Shown here: positions 1 to 12,425 of the stretch, one piece after another
Layout: each line of letters begins with the position of its first letter
How positions within the stretch are numbered: the first letter of the stretch is position 1
From: Marthasterias glacialis
Lineage: Eukaryota; Echinodermata; Asteroidea; Forcipulatida; Asteriidae
NCBI GenBank assembly: GCA_911728455.2
Contig: OU452234.1
Coordinates: forward strand, 11,246,031 to 11,310,030
Length of the DNA: 64,000 nt
Reading direction: 5' to 3'
Notes under the pieces: generated by a model
Database searches by the model: none
What the model was told of the DNA's origin: nothing
The model's input: only the letters and a program-made list of their open reading frames with translations
Position numbers and translations under genes: made by a program

Positions 1-670
1 TTGTTTACTTCTACGTGAACAGATTCGTGAAACGGCAACAACTTCTTTTTTTAATCATATTATTTGGTGCAATATATCTGATTTCGTCCTCGATATTTTG
101 GTTGTAAAATTATATGGCTTTGCCATTAAGTATAATATGGTTTTGCTCTTAAATATTAAGTTAAGAAATTTATATTTATAAGTGGTAGTTTTAGTTACAT
201 ATGGACCCTAACACATAAGTGTAAAGTTGCTGTAGGCAGGGGCAGGAGGGGTTGAAAACGGTTCTTACTTAACTTAGGTATGGCAATGTAGTTTATACTA
301 TTGCTAAGAACAAATGAAACACAGACGGAGAGGGTTTGTTGAAAGAAGTGAGGTAACATTTTTATTTACTTCAAACCGTACAGGCTCTACGGTCGCTCAG
401 CTCAAGACGTAGGCCCTATTTTGTCCTTCCTATGTCGGCATTACACCGAGATTTGTATGTATTGCTATCTAAATGAACTGATATGACCAGCATAGAAAAT
501 AATGCAACTTCAAAGCGCCCCCAATCTGCACGATGTCTGGATTATGCTTTATGTGATTTCGTGGACACAGTTATTAGAACCAAACAGCAATAAAATCAAT
601 GAAAACTGGTTGATCACAGCGATTGTCAAATGTTTTGGTATTAGCTACTAGTCTGCTCCTAACTTCTTAC
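1..670. other. Left edge, presumed intron 3 of FReD gene A
   Basis: The neighbouring minus-strand fibrinogen gene must continue to lower coordinates. Its third exon ends with a GTAAG donor at 670-666, and no C-terminal fibrinogen exon (CHxSNLNG, WKG) could be read here on the minus strand. I see only AT-rich sequence and no repeat I can name. Confidence 0.5.
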
Positions 671-1962
671 CTGCGGTTCCTGAGTAATTTCCAACAGTCA
701 GCCTGTAATTGTCACTCACATCGGCGATGCTGAACGAGTCATAGACGGCATACCCAGTTCTGTTTTCGAAGTCTGAGAGATCCACGCGGAGTTCGTACTC
801 GCCCTGAGCGGTCAGACGGTGCAAGTTGTCGTTACCGAGCCAAAACTCTCCCTCTAGATCCCCAAAGCCCCGGCTGTAGTTGGCAAAGTCCAAATAGAAA
901 TCCACACTGCCGTCCTTACGCCGCTGGAATACCTATTAAAAGAATTTCACACATCATGACTTTGTCTTCACATAAAATATTGCTTCATACTGTCAAAAAG
1001 GTGTGCTCTTTTTGTTTTTATTTATATTCTGGGTTTTTGTCAAATCCGTAACATCTTACCGTCCAGCCGCCACCGTCTGTCTCCATATCACAGTACACAC
1101 TGAAAGGCTCATCGTAGTTCAGCGGTTTGACTTTGTACACGCCACTCTTCGTCGCACCCCTTTTGAGGATGTCGGAACAATCTTTCACTGAAAAATCCAC
1201 CAGTAAACCGCCTAATTATGAAGAAGGAAAAAAAATATTACAAATTTCTTCTCTTGGAAAGTCATGTAATCATAAGGCTCTAAATTCGTCAGCAAGTCTG
1301 ACCATGAAAGCAATGAAATTTAACCTACCACTGGTGGTTAGGAGTTTAATTACCGAAGATACTGATTCCTGCAACTTATCCATCTTACGTCTTGTATCCT
1401 CTAGCTCAGACGTAACCGTTTCTTGATTGCCGGACACTGCTACCTGTAACTCATCCATCTTACGTCTCGTATCTTGTAGCTCAAACGTAACCGTTTCTTG
1501 ATTACCAGAAACTGCTACTTGTAACTCTTCCATCTGACGTCTCGTATCTTGCAACTGAAGTGTTGTGTTTCTCAGCTCAGATGCAACCGTTTCTTGATTG
1601 CCGGACACTGCTACCAGTAACTCTTCCATCTGACGTCTCGTATCTTTTAACTTAAGTGTTGTGTTTCTTAGCTCGAAAGTAACCATGTCTTGGTTGGTCG
1701 ATACTGCATCCTGCAACGTAGCCACTTTACTGTTGGTGTTTTCAAGCTCTAATGAAACGACGTGTTGAACTGTTGAAGAGTTGCAGCCAATCTCCAAGTT
1801 CTTTGGAGGAGAGCGTGCGCATACCGGTGGGTTGATCGTGACGTGTGGCCGGCACACGCACATTGCAGACTCGCTGTTCTCACTGAGGGGATACGTGTCG
1901 TTGCTACGCTCAGCTTCAGACATTACTATCATGACAAGCACGAGAAAGACAAACGGCCCCAT
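671..1962 (-). CDS. Fibrinogen-related protein A (FReD with coiled coil), 3' end off window
   Basis: Likely a secreted, oligomeric lectin-like recognition protein of the ficolin/tenascin-type FReD family. I read three exons: 1962-1329, 1187-1060 and 932-671. The phases are 1, 0 and 1, with donors GTAGGT, GTAAGA and GTAAGA. The ATG at 1962 is chosen because it opens a hydrophobic leader ([17 protein letters not shown]); the reading frame upstream has only a TTG. Exon 1 encodes about 211 aa: leader, a short Cys-containing segment (CVCRPHV, PVCARSP) and a coiled coil of 25- or 32-residue repeats with SGNQETV and DTRRxMEEL. Exons 2 and 3 encode the first half of the fibrinogen domain ([44 protein letters not shown]). 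The C-terminal exon with the calcium site lies outside the window. Gene B, divergent at 6391, is a close paralogue with the same exon phases and an identical 262-nt third exon length. Confidence 0.88.
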
Positions 1963-3455
1963 CGCGTTCAAAATGACAAGATTTCTATAGTTGTGTGGAT
2001 GTGTCGTGCAGGACTGGAGACATTACGGAAATTAACAGACCTTTATATCTCCATAAATAGTTGGTAATTGTTCAAGTCTTTTTTTTTTTTTTTTTTTTTT
2101 TTAGATTTCACCAGGATGTAAAATACATGTGGCTAAATAAGGAAACCAGACGATAGTCTATCTATACAGGCACGGACACAACCATCAACTTGGCATTTAT
2201 GCATCTATTATTTTGGCTCCGTGTTAGAATATTGGTACGCACCAATAAAATGGTATTTCATCTGCATGCGGGTTTACAGTGTCTCTTGGTGACATCCTGG
2301 AACTGTTGCCTTGATGTCCTCGTCTATAATTATTTAGATTTAAATACTTTGCCATATGGGAATTAATCTCAGATAACTTGACTCTGCAGGATGGTCCAGA
2401 AAGGAAAGCTGGAACAGGTTTTTAAAAACTGCAAACTTTGAGCAGGTTGAGATACTTATAGACTGAACAAGGGGTGCCAAGAGCTTGATTTTACAGAAGC
2501 ACCGAGATTCATCTTAATAAGCTGCCATCAATATCGTGTGATTTGTACTGAGAGATCACAGTTTCCTTATCAATTAAGATCCAGTACTGGATAAATCATC
2601 ATAAGGGATTTGGTAGAATTAATTGATTACAAACGTTTAGTTTTTACTTAACACACTATACAACCAACTTGTGAAATGGTTGTCAGGTTTTAGTGAAAAC
2701 AATGAAAATGGCATCTCACAGACAGTTTACACTCATTCATATTCGTGTTTATTTCGGTTGCCCGGTTGCTGAGTTAAGCAACGGTGATTTTAAGGGTCTT
2801 TAAATGCATTTGTCAAACTTGCGAGTAATTTTCAAATTGTAAACTTTTTGTCTCTGAGATGGTTCTGGAATGAATTTATTGTTTAGTGAGTTCTAAAGAA
2901 AACTAATGATTTATTATTATTCATTTTTTGAAGCTGAATTTTCGCGTTTTGTGAAATTGAGCCCTTGATTTCCGCAATATTTGTGCCGTTGCAACTAATT
3001 TTTGGAACATGATCATCTCAAGCATGGACGACCGTCCGGTTCGTCGGGCATAACTGCAGTGCTGACCAAGTCTGAAGGACCGTCAAGTTAGGACATAACT
3101 GCGGCGCCCAATCACGGTCTTGTACGGTACTTAATGTCGCTTTCTTGCGAATTACACCCAGCGTTTGTGTAAAATGGGTCTTGCGAAGTCTCCATTTTCT
3201 GGAATTACATTACACTGCATTCTTTCTGCATATTGGCTGTGGGGCTTTATGAGTGACGCAGTCACCATGGGATGAGGTCAGGGGCGTTGTGTAATTCATT
3301 CACAGAACAAGGAAGTAGTTATATTTAATTTTTCTATTTTTGATCAATTGGGTTGCCTAAAAAGGCTTCAACTATACAGTGAACCGTATTATCTTAGGAG
3401 AGGGGTACCCTATTGTCTTTGCAACCTCATCAGCTGCGTACTCTCTTAAATAAGT

Positions 3456-3558
3456 AGATTGAAAATCACTCTAGTTAATTGAAAATCACTCTTTTCGATT
3501 GAGGCCAGGGACAAATCTTTTGCAGTTTGTCTCAAGTTTCAATCGAGTAGACTAAATT
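3456..3558 (-). repeat. Foldback repeat 'ATTGAAAATCACTCT', copy 1
   Basis: It reads GATTGAAAATCACTCT, then TTCGATTGAGGC and GGGACAAATCTT, and returns through TTTGTCTC and TTCAATCGAGTAGACTA. It is the reverse complement of 13728-13842, and each copy is itself an imperfect inverted repeat, as in a MITE or snapback element. Confidence 0.7.
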
Positions 3559-3597
3559 TCAATCAACAATTTTGAAAGAGTAGCCAGTATTTTTTTC

Positions 3598-3718
3598 ACT
3601 AGGGGGCACGGGGGGGGGGGGGGGGGGCATTGCCTTTATATATCTACATTTTTTGTGGGGGATGCACAGGAAATTTGTAGGGGGCACGTGCCCCAGCCTG
3701 CCCCCCCCCCCCCCGGCT
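3598..3718. repeat. Opposed G-run and C-run
   Basis: A GGGGGCAC-flanked G homopolymer is followed about 80 bp later by GTGCCCC and a C homopolymer. The arrangement is inverted and could be the ends of a degenerate insertion, or chance low complexity. Confidence 0.4.
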
Positions 3719-4754
3719 ACACTGCTGACCTCATTATGAAGTTGTCTTGATAGCCAAGACAACAGGTTAGAGAAAACAAGAAAACAACTGATTACCAATC
3801 AAGTTCTCTTGGGGGCATCGTTCTTTTTAGTCTGTAAGTTATCCGTTCTTGTTGGACTCTCATCAGAGTTGAACTAATTAGTATTGCGTATGAAGCCAGC
3901 ATTTCCTTGTTTTTTTGTTTGTTTGTCTCCTTATATATTAAGAACCCGCTTACCCGGATCTGGCTCAAGTTCAAACCAATTCTCGTCTGACAGTAACAGA
4001 ATCTAGTGGAAAATTGTTCACACGGCATCTCTTACATAAAAAAAAAACATATTCAACGATTTGCAACAATTTTGGATCACTGCACGAAGGGAAAATCATG
4101 CGCCAAGCATGATAAAATGCTAACCAACAACTTAAACTGTAAATCAAAGATTTGAAGGTCATGGCATTTATGAGTTGTTGAAAAATGGATCAATAGGCCT
4201 ATTGTGCCCCTGCGGTTGTTGACCTTCAACCTGGAGCATTTTGGGTACACGAGTCCTCTAAAAATGGCCCTGTCTTGCTTAAAAGTGTAGGGTTATTTTT
4301 CCAAGATGGAGTGTGAACAGTTCACTCGTTCAGGGGTGTTTTCATTTAGGGTGAGCTTAGCTTAAAAATTCTACGGCTAACCTATCGGTTACTAAAAATT
4401 GACAAGACAAAAGTTAAGTTATCAGAAAATATATTTTAATTTGCTTTAAAGAGGCTTAGAGACTTTCAAATATTTATAAAGTATTTTTGATTCTTTAGCA
4501 CTATAGCACTGGTTGATATGGGAAGCTTATTTTTAGTGCAGTGCACCCCTCAGCGACGGGAACCGGTGAGTGGGACGCCCGCTTCGTCTCAAAAGTCTAC
4601 GGCATCACAGTCTACTTACACCTACAAAGGTATTGAGCCACAGTAGCCAGGATAGTCAGGTTATTTTCGTGGTCTTCTTCCGTGGCGGGGTATTCTGCAA
4701 CAGGTCCATGACTTTTAAAATTATTCAGTTTTTAGATTGGAACTATACATGGTA

Positions 4755-4880
4755 ATTATTATCATTGTTATTATTATATATTTCTGGTAATGAAACCAAG
4801 GATGCCTCATAAGTGAACTTAATCACTGAGGAAACCTGTAGATAAGAATGCTTGCTATCTAAAACCAGAAACACCAGGGT
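4755..4880 (-). repeat. SINE 3'-end fragment
   Basis: Read on the minus strand it contains TCTACAGGT, then CCTTGGTTTCATTACCAGAA and an AATAATAA tail. This matches the 3' end of the tRNA-derived SINE at 49361-49595 and around 25860-25985. The tRNA-like head is missing. Confidence 0.55.
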
Positions 4881-6390
4881 AATTCCCTTACTCTTCCACG
4901 ATAAGTGTTCTGGGTTCATTTCATTCATGAAGATCTACATGACTCTATTTTTGTTGTTGTTGAGTCGTTTAGCTGGGAAGACACCTTACCAGACGTCCGA
5001 ACTTCCCCTGAACTATTTATTCCACAGTAGTTGTATATTATCCGGCTATTATACTCAGACAATACACAATGAGAACAAGTTATTGACATTTTTGCCACAG
5101 CTTACAAACTGATTTTATTTCACTGAACGATACTTAAAATTGTGGAGAGTTTCCAGAAAACATGATACGCCAACACTGACAGTTTGAATAAATCCATACT
5201 TGGGTCAATTGCCCCCACATATTAAAACAAAACGTGACAGGCTTGCTAATGTTATATGAGCAACTTGCTCACTGAACTATAAGGTGTTACAAACTAAAGC
5301 GGGCACAGCTTGTGACCACAACAAATAATCGGGCAGCTTGCCCCCCAAAAGACTTGCAAGGGGCTGATCAGGCCCTCCATGGCAGCTTGTCAACAAGTCA
5401 CGAACCTGGCAGCTTGCCAACATATTAAAATGATACATTGAAAAAGGTTACAATCATGCAACATTAAAATACAGCCGTAAATACAAAAGTGAACATCTAC
5501 CGCCAGAACCGACGGTTAGAATAGCAGCCCAACCTGAACTAGAGGGGCGCCACAACTCTTGTTTACAACTTCGGCTTTACTTTATAATAACAAGACTTGG
5601 AAATGAGGCAGTGATAGTCCTTACTCCACAATTACCGCCACACGCCCCCACGAAGGAGGGACACACCCATGTTGTGTACAGCAGAGTATAAAACATTTTG
5701 ATCGCGGATGAGATAAAATGAGATATCCGGAGCTGATTCGAGGACGATGCTCTTTCCGTTTCCGGATGCAGCCTCTTTTCCGTTTCCGGGAATTCACTCT
5801 TAAAGGTAGGATTGGTATTCATCCAAATTTAGTTTGTATTAGAATACAGGATTGGTCATCCAAATTTTGTTTTTATTGGCCATCAGTCTGAAAGCTAACT
5901 GCTTACGAAGTTCGTACCAGTACCAATCGTCCACAGAAATATTTCTCTCTAAAAATTACTGAGAGAGAGAATAGAATTTGAAGACCCCGATTTAGATTTC
6001 GGTTGTAACAATCGATATTAAGGACAATGTGATTACGGTGCTGAAAAGTCTGCATGGTTTTTCACTATTTCTCCTGATTCGGACGACAGATTGAGCCAAC
6101 ATTTTTCCAGGTATAGTATTTTTTTACGTATATTTTTGAATTACGCAAAGTAAAAAAAAAAAAAAAAAAAAAAAATCAGCTGTACCAATCCTATATTTTA
6201 CCTTTAATAATGCAGGTCAGCTTATATCCTGACAGGAAGTAAACAGCCTGGAATCATTTGTATCATTTATTTGAAATATATTATATCATGGTTTTGGAAA
6301 CTGGCTCTTGTTCATTAGTCTATACCCATTTCTACGTGAAACAACAACGACAAGAAGTGGTGGACTAGTAATAGTTGAATTTTGAGCACA

Positions 6391-9146
6391 ATGGGGCCGT
6401 TATTAATTCGTTTGCTCGTGATCGTTTTAATCGTGAAGTCTAAAGCTGAACTACAAGTTGCATCTTCTGGCAATCAGAAAACGTTTCCCACTGAGCAAGA
6501 AACATGTAGTAAGGTAGACGAGCTGAAGGTTATAGTATCAATCAATTTAAATAAGGTTAACACTGAACTAAGAGACACAAAACATCAGGTGGAAGAGCTG
6601 AAAGGTACAGTGACTGAAAATCAAGAAACGGTTTCCTCTGAGCTAGAGGATACAAGACGCAAGATGGATGAATTACAAGGAACAGTCACTCGTAATCAAG
6701 ACATGATCAGCTCTGAGGTACGGGGTATAAGACGACAGTTGGAAGAGCTGCAAGTCTCAGTATCTGGCATAGTGGAACGCCTTAGAGGTAAGTATAACTT
6801 GTCTCCGGTAAACCATGATCACATGTAGGTCAGGATCCCCTCTTCATTGAAGACTCATATATTTGTTCCATTTTAAAATAACTACTGGTGATTGTTTGTT
6901 TTGTTCATGAGAACAATACACCACGAGGGAAACAAGTAAGAAGCCATTTGTTTCCAGAATTTGTTTGTCCTCCATCTGGACACATTGTCATGTTTTTCCC
7001 AACATGTTTTCATCGGTAATAAAAGAAAATGGTTTTGGTTTCATAAACCATGTTGACTTGAAGTCCTCTTTCTTGAATTGATTTTAAAATACCTCTCCGA
7101 CGGTCAAGTCTTACTGTTGTGTGAGTCGACTGAGAGAAGCGAGTTAGCCACAACGACAGAAGCTGGTAAGCGTATTGAGGATTTATAAAGTGTGAATGCA
7201 GGTGTTTGGTATAGCTTGGGATTGAGAATTCTGGTTAACGTCAATCCTGAGGTCGCAGGTTCATATCCCACTCTTGATTTGATTTAAAGATACCTTTCCC
7301 ACTGATGAGGCTCGTACAAGTGATGCGACGGAGGGAGGCAGGTTAGTCACGACAGAAACCGGTAAGTGCATTGGATTTATGAAATACGAATATAGGTGTT
7401 TGGTAGCTTGGGATGGAGAATACTGGTTAACGTCAATCCTGAGGTCGCAGGTTCATATCCCACTCTTATGAAACTTAGGGGAAAATAATGTAAATCAGTT
7501 AATAATTAGATATATATTTTGGTAAGTGTATGTCTGATGCAGTGTCGTAGTAGAGATCCGCAAATCGAAGACCGAGACCGAGACCAAGACCAGACCAGAC
7601 CAGACCTCCCCAGAGCTAGACTTTTGCTGGGCGAGGGGGGCGGGGGAGACCGAGACCAAGACCAGGTTTCGAGACCTACAACACTGGTCGGATGATTCGT
7701 GTCTCCTATTGAACTGTTGGACTTCCACTGCATTATCAGACTTGGCTCCATGTCTGTGATCATGTTTTTCTATTAATATGTCCGACACAGAATCATTATT
7801 GCCCAAAATGGCGCCCTCTTGTGGCCTGAGCATGAGAATGTTAACCTTCCTTCGCGAGATCGCGAGTCTACTGTGGTGATAGCATGTGTGTATACGGGCA
7901 ATCTAGTCAGATGATGTTGCCCGGAGTATACGGACAAATAACCGCGATCTCAGACTTGAAATCAAGTCTACTGCATTATGGGGAGGGAAGCAACATTAAA
8001 TTAATTTAATAATTTGCAGTTACAGGAAAGCTATGTTTTTTTCTCAACTTGTTTAGTTACCTTTCAAAAGGATTGTTCGGAGATTCTTGCGAGGGGTGTG
8101 TCAAGGAGTGGCGTGTACACGGTTCAACCTCTAGACTCCGGTGAGGCTTTCCAGGTGTATTGTGATATGGAGACAGACGGTGGTGGATGGACGGTAAGAT
8201 AAGACGTTAGTGAATGAATAAGAATACTCATCTCTAAGAATGAGTTTGTAGATAGAAAAAAATAATAATCAAATTGAAGACAAGGAAATTAAAAACCACA
8301 CGTTCTTTGATAGGTGTTCCAGCGGCGCCAGGACGGCAGTGTGGATTTCTATTTGGACTTTGCCAACTACAGCCGGGGCTTTGGGCATCTAGAGGGAGAG
8401 TTTTGGCTCGGTAACGACAACTTGCACCGTCTGACCACTCAGGGCGAGTACGAACTCCGCGTGGATCTCTCAGACTTCGAAAACGAATCCAGGTATGCCG
8501 TCTATGACTCGTTCAGCATCGCCCATGTGAGCGACAACTACAGGCTGGCTTTGAGAAGTTACTCAGGAACTGCAGGTAACAAACCAGTGTCATTCCCGCA
8601 TATCAACTTCAGGGGCGGGGGTAGGAACATTTTTTTCTTTCTTTTCAAGACCCCCTTTTTAAGGGTAGGCCTATCCCTTTTTAAACAAAATTTACTGAGA
8701 TATATATTGATTTACTCAAGCCGAGACGATTGTACTGATGTCCTCATAGACGGTATACATAATATACAGTGGTTCAAATACAAAGTTTTCGAGAAATATT
8801 CAATTTGTCGGGCTTAAAAAAAAAGAAGGAAAAAAAAAAGGAAAATAGTATGGATTAAAAACTAGGCGTGCCCTCATCACAGTTCTTTGTTTCAGGTGAC
8901 TCGTTGAGCTTTCATAATGGCCGTCAGTTCACTACTAAAGACCGAGATTACGATGGAATCGGCGGTAACTGTGCCCAGAACTTCCACGGCGCCTGGTGGT
9001 ACTGGACGTGCCACCATTCTAACCTCAACGGTGCGTATCTCCGTGGGGTCACGACTGAGAAGGCTCGGGGAGTTGTTTGGAAGCACTGGAAGGGGTATGG
9101 GTACTCACTCAAAAAAACAGCCATGAAAATACGAGCCACTCCATAA
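6391..9146 (+). CDS. Fibrinogen-related protein B (FReD with coiled coil), complete
   Basis: A secreted FReD protein, probably a multimeric carbohydrate or acetyl-group binder by family analogy. I read four exons: 6391-6787, 8057-8193, 8314-8575 and 8896-9146. The phases are 1, 0 and 1, joining to 348 aa with a TAA stop. The ATG at 6391 is followed by a leader ([19 protein letters not shown]). Residues ~20-132 form a coiled coil with three clear 25-residue repeats (for example [16 protein letters not shown]). The fibrinogen domain spans about 137-348: [37 protein letters not shown], the calcium-type loop [12 protein letters not shown], then [19 protein letters not shown] and WKHWKG. Its length of ~212 aa is normal for the family. 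Intron 1 (1.27 kb) carries a tandem repeat with a tRNA-like B box. The 3' exon is the part missing for gene A. A biological role in immunity is inferred only from the family. Confidence 0.93.
7060..7470 (+). repeat. Two tandem ~200-bp repeats with tRNA-like B box
   Basis: Two copies share GGTTAACGTCAATCCTGAGG followed by TCGCAGGTTCATATCCCACTC and an upstream TTTGGTAGCTTGGGAT. The motif around GGTTCATATCC resembles a tRNA B box, which suggests a decayed tRNA-derived SINE pair inside intron 1 of FReD gene B. Confidence 0.5.
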
Positions 9147-9610
9147 TAATGATCAGTTGATTTCTAATTATGTCCTTTGCTGCGTGATCTTTATAATTAT
9201 TCAGATAACGTGAATTGTATTATGACTTGCATGCAGTTAGTCCGAACAAAAGCTACACGCATTGTATTGTACTAATGTCATTGTTACACATAAAAACAAA
9301 TTTATGTGAGTTAATCAAGATGTGTAATCCGTGTTTTTAAAGGAAATGTAGAAATGACAATTTGAAGATCAATACCAGCAACTGCTCCGTCTGAAGTATT
9401 GTCAAAGATTGGACACGAGCCCCCCGATGGATCACAGTTTTTAGCTGGATTCCATCCAGTAAATGTACCAGTTGATTTCCGTTCATATTTCTTTGCTTTG
9501 TAATGTGTCATGTTCTGTGTAAGTCATTCTGCTGTTATACTTCGTAAACAAACAACACACAAGATCACGTGTGTTATAGGGCGAAAAAAGAAACAGACAA
9601 AAACTTTTAA

Positions 9611-10157
9611 CCGCATCGGGACCGGGGGGAGGGGGACACATTGTGCCCGTAACTTTTTCAGACTTTTCTTTGAATATATCTACAAGTTGGCGAAAGATGA
9701 TTGAAACCGGGGATTAGCTGTTGCCATGGCAACCCCTTGTTTGACCTTGGGTCACATGATTTTAATAATTGTTATCGACTTTTTGAACATATTTTTTTTG
9801 CCAGAAAAGTGATAGTGATGAGTCTCATGATAGTCTCAAATGTTTTGGGAATGCAAAATGGCCGCCATATTTGACGGTCATCTTGGATTTTGTGTTTTCA
9901 GTCTGTAATTAGGGTGCCAAATTATATCATTTTTTTTAACAATATAATATTTTCAACATGCTAAATTCTCACTTGTATGACCAAAACATAATTTAGATTT
10001 GTCAACCAAGCCTTATCATTGCTCCCTGTGCCATGGGCAGCGGCCATTTTGATATTTAAGTGAAAACACCGCAAAAACTTTTTTTTCAAAAATAATGGGA
10101 TAATTCAATGGTGACCCCTGCTCCCCGTACTTCCCAAAAAGCCCGGCCCTGATAGGG
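9611..10157. mobile_element. piggyBac-like MITE, copy 1 (degraded left end)
   Basis: It is bounded by TTAA at 9607-9610 and 10158-10161. The right end is CCCGGCCCTGATAGGG and the left end CCGCATCGGGACCGGG, matching the terminal repeat of the copy at 10355. The interior shares TTGCCATGGCAAC and ATGGCCGCCAT with that copy and has no coding capacity. TTAA target sites with CCC... ends are typical of piggyBac-class elements. Confidence 0.75.
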
Positions 10158-10354
10158 TTAACTAAAAGAAGAATTTCGAAAGACTACATGCATTAAGCAT
10201 TAAAGGATGGGAGTGAATTTAGTCTTTAAAAAAGAAATAATAATAATAAATAATTAATAAAAAACACACCAAATTTTTAACCATTTATCGTAAAAGGGCA
10301 AAGCAAACCACTTAAATTTTGTTTTTACATTAATTTAAAATTTTAGATAGTTAA

Positions 10355-11289
10355 CCCTATCAGGACCGGGGGGGGGGGGGGCACAATGTGCCCCCCCTAC
10401 CAAACTTTTTCCTGTAACTTTTAAACGCTACTTTCGATCGCCACCAAATTTTCTGACTTTACTTGAAAATTATCGAGGGTCATTTTGTCAAAATACGATT
10501 GTTATTGGAGGTCAGTGGTTGCCATGGCAACCGTTTGTTTGAACCAATATTACTCGTTTTTTGTGATTTTTTTGTGATTTTGGGGCATTTTTTAGCAAAA
10601 TGTTATGTTTTTAAGTATTTTTAGTGGCCAACAGTGATACCAAAATGTCACATGATAGTTTGAGATGCATTGTGGGAATCCAAAATGGCCGCCATTTTGG
10701 CGGCCATCTTGGATTTTGTATTTTTAGCTGTTTTTTAGGGGTTCGAACTTTGCAAAATTTTGTATCTATGGAATATTTTCAACATTATAATTTTGAACTT
10801 TTGAGGTCTAGAAATACTATAGAGTTGTTAGTTAGGCCTCATAAATGCACACTCGGACCCTAAAAGGACTGTTTACATCGATTTTTAAGTGGAAACATGT
10901 AAAAACGTGATTTTTTCCCAAAAATTACATAAAACAGCTTGTTTAGCGCCCTCAATGGTAACTCTGGTAATGAAAAAGGTGTTTATGTTCTTGAGGATGT
11001 CAAGAAAGACAAATTTGCAAAGTTTTACAGAATTCTGGCAAAAAATATGGAAATTATGGGGAAAATACGATTTTTGACCAAAAATGGGCAAAAAAACTAC
11101 AAAAATTACTTTTAATGCAATTTTTTTGAATTTTTTTTTGCACCATCATGTAGAACTCGGTAAAATACACATTTGTGGCAAGTTTCATAAAAATCGGCCC
11201 AAGACTTTGGAAAATACGGAGGGGGGGGGGCACAATGAGGCCCCCCCCCCGGTCCCCGTAAGTCCAAAAAAAGCCCGGTCCTGATAGGG
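10355..11289. mobile_element. piggyBac-like MITE, copy 2 (intact ends)
   Basis: Terminal inverted repeats CCCTATCAGGACCGGG and CCCGGTCCTGATAGGG are flanked on both sides by TTAA (10351-10354, 11290-11293). The element is 935 bp and non-coding, with G/C homopolymer tracts just inside each end. The interior holds AAAATGGCCGCCATTTTGGC, a palindrome. Transposition would need a transposase from elsewhere. Confidence 0.85.
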
Positions 11290-12062
11290 TTAATATAACA
11301 ATTTGCTGCTATACACATGTAAGTTAGTCAAACATAACATACATCAATTCTTATTTGCTCATTTTGTTTTTTATTATTATTTTTTGTTTAAATTGTTTTT
11401 TTTTTTAATAACAAAGACAATTGGATAACCGATTCCACTGTTTATACTCTCTTTCCGTACACTACAGTTAGAGCATATTCAGGCCACCCAATTGATTCAA
11501 ACAATAATGTTCTGTGAATGAATTACTCAACATCTCTTACCCCAATTCCATAGTGACTACGTCACGTTTAGAGGTCTTCTGTTAAAAATTAATAGTCAAG
11601 CAGTATGTAATAAATTATGCAAAAAGAATGTTACCCAATGAAATTTTAGATTATCGCGCACATCCTGCAAACGAACGTTTTTGACGTTTCCAGAGGGAGG
11701 AAAACCTAGCCGAGAATCAAACCTGCTGTGCCCCAGTGGTGGTTCATGAGTGACTGTTCCACATGGTTATATACAACTCTTACGACAATACTACTTCACG
11801 CGAGTTGTAGTTTAGTGGTGTATACCGTGGTGTTTTACATGATTTCTGAGAATCACTCCCATTTACAACTTGAATCACACTCCTGGCACATGCATCCCGA
11901 GCAAAACATCACCACGATTAACTTTGATATAGGCAGCTATAATTGTGAACAGGCCTAGTCGGTAAAAACCATCCTAAGAAAATTACAAACAATACTTTGT
12001 AATGGGGGAAACTACGATCGTGCTTCAGAAGCATGTTATCGATCAGCGGCAAAGTAATCCTT

Positions 12063-12425
12063 TTTTACGAAATGATAATCCGTCATTTCGAATGAGTAGT
12101 TCGTTATAACGGATTAGTAAATCGTCACTACGAATTTAATATTTCGTTATTACAATCTAGTAATTCATTTTTACGAATTAGTAATTCGATGTTACGAATT
12201 AGAAATACGTGTATAGTGTATAGTGCTTAACACACATCGGTGTATGGGCAAAAAATAAAAAATATATATAATTAGTAAATCGTTACAACGAATGAATAAT
12301 TTGTTATTACGAATTAAATTGTTGTTATTACGAATAAATTAATTCGTTATTACGAATGAGTAGTTCATTCTTAAAAGTTAAACAATTCGTTATTCCGAAT
12401 TTGAAACTCGTTATTAAGAATTAAA
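12063..12425. repeat. AT-rich palindromic array (TTCGTTATTACGAATTA)
   Basis: About fifteen irregular units of 18-24 bp based on TTCGTTATTACGAATTAGTA. The motif TTCGTNNNNACGAA is self-complementary, so the tract could extrude short hairpins. No coding role seen. Confidence 0.6.

Larger units (their letters stand above)
1963..6390. other. Spacer between divergent FReD genes
   Basis: About 4.4 kb separate the two start codons. Visible content is a poly-T run (about 2079-2102), a foldback repeat at 3456-3558, paired G and C homopolymer runs at 3598-3718, a reverse SINE 3' fragment at 4755-4880, a tract repeating GCAGCTTG/GGCTTGC at about 5230-5420, and poly-A near 6151-6175. I see no convincing exon. 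Both promoters should lie here. Confidence 0.5.

Noticed and set aside
8314-8817. Read-through of FReD gene B exon 3 into intron 3
   Set aside because: A clear GTAAC donor at 8576 and the homologous C-terminal exon at 8896 show the extra residues are intronic.
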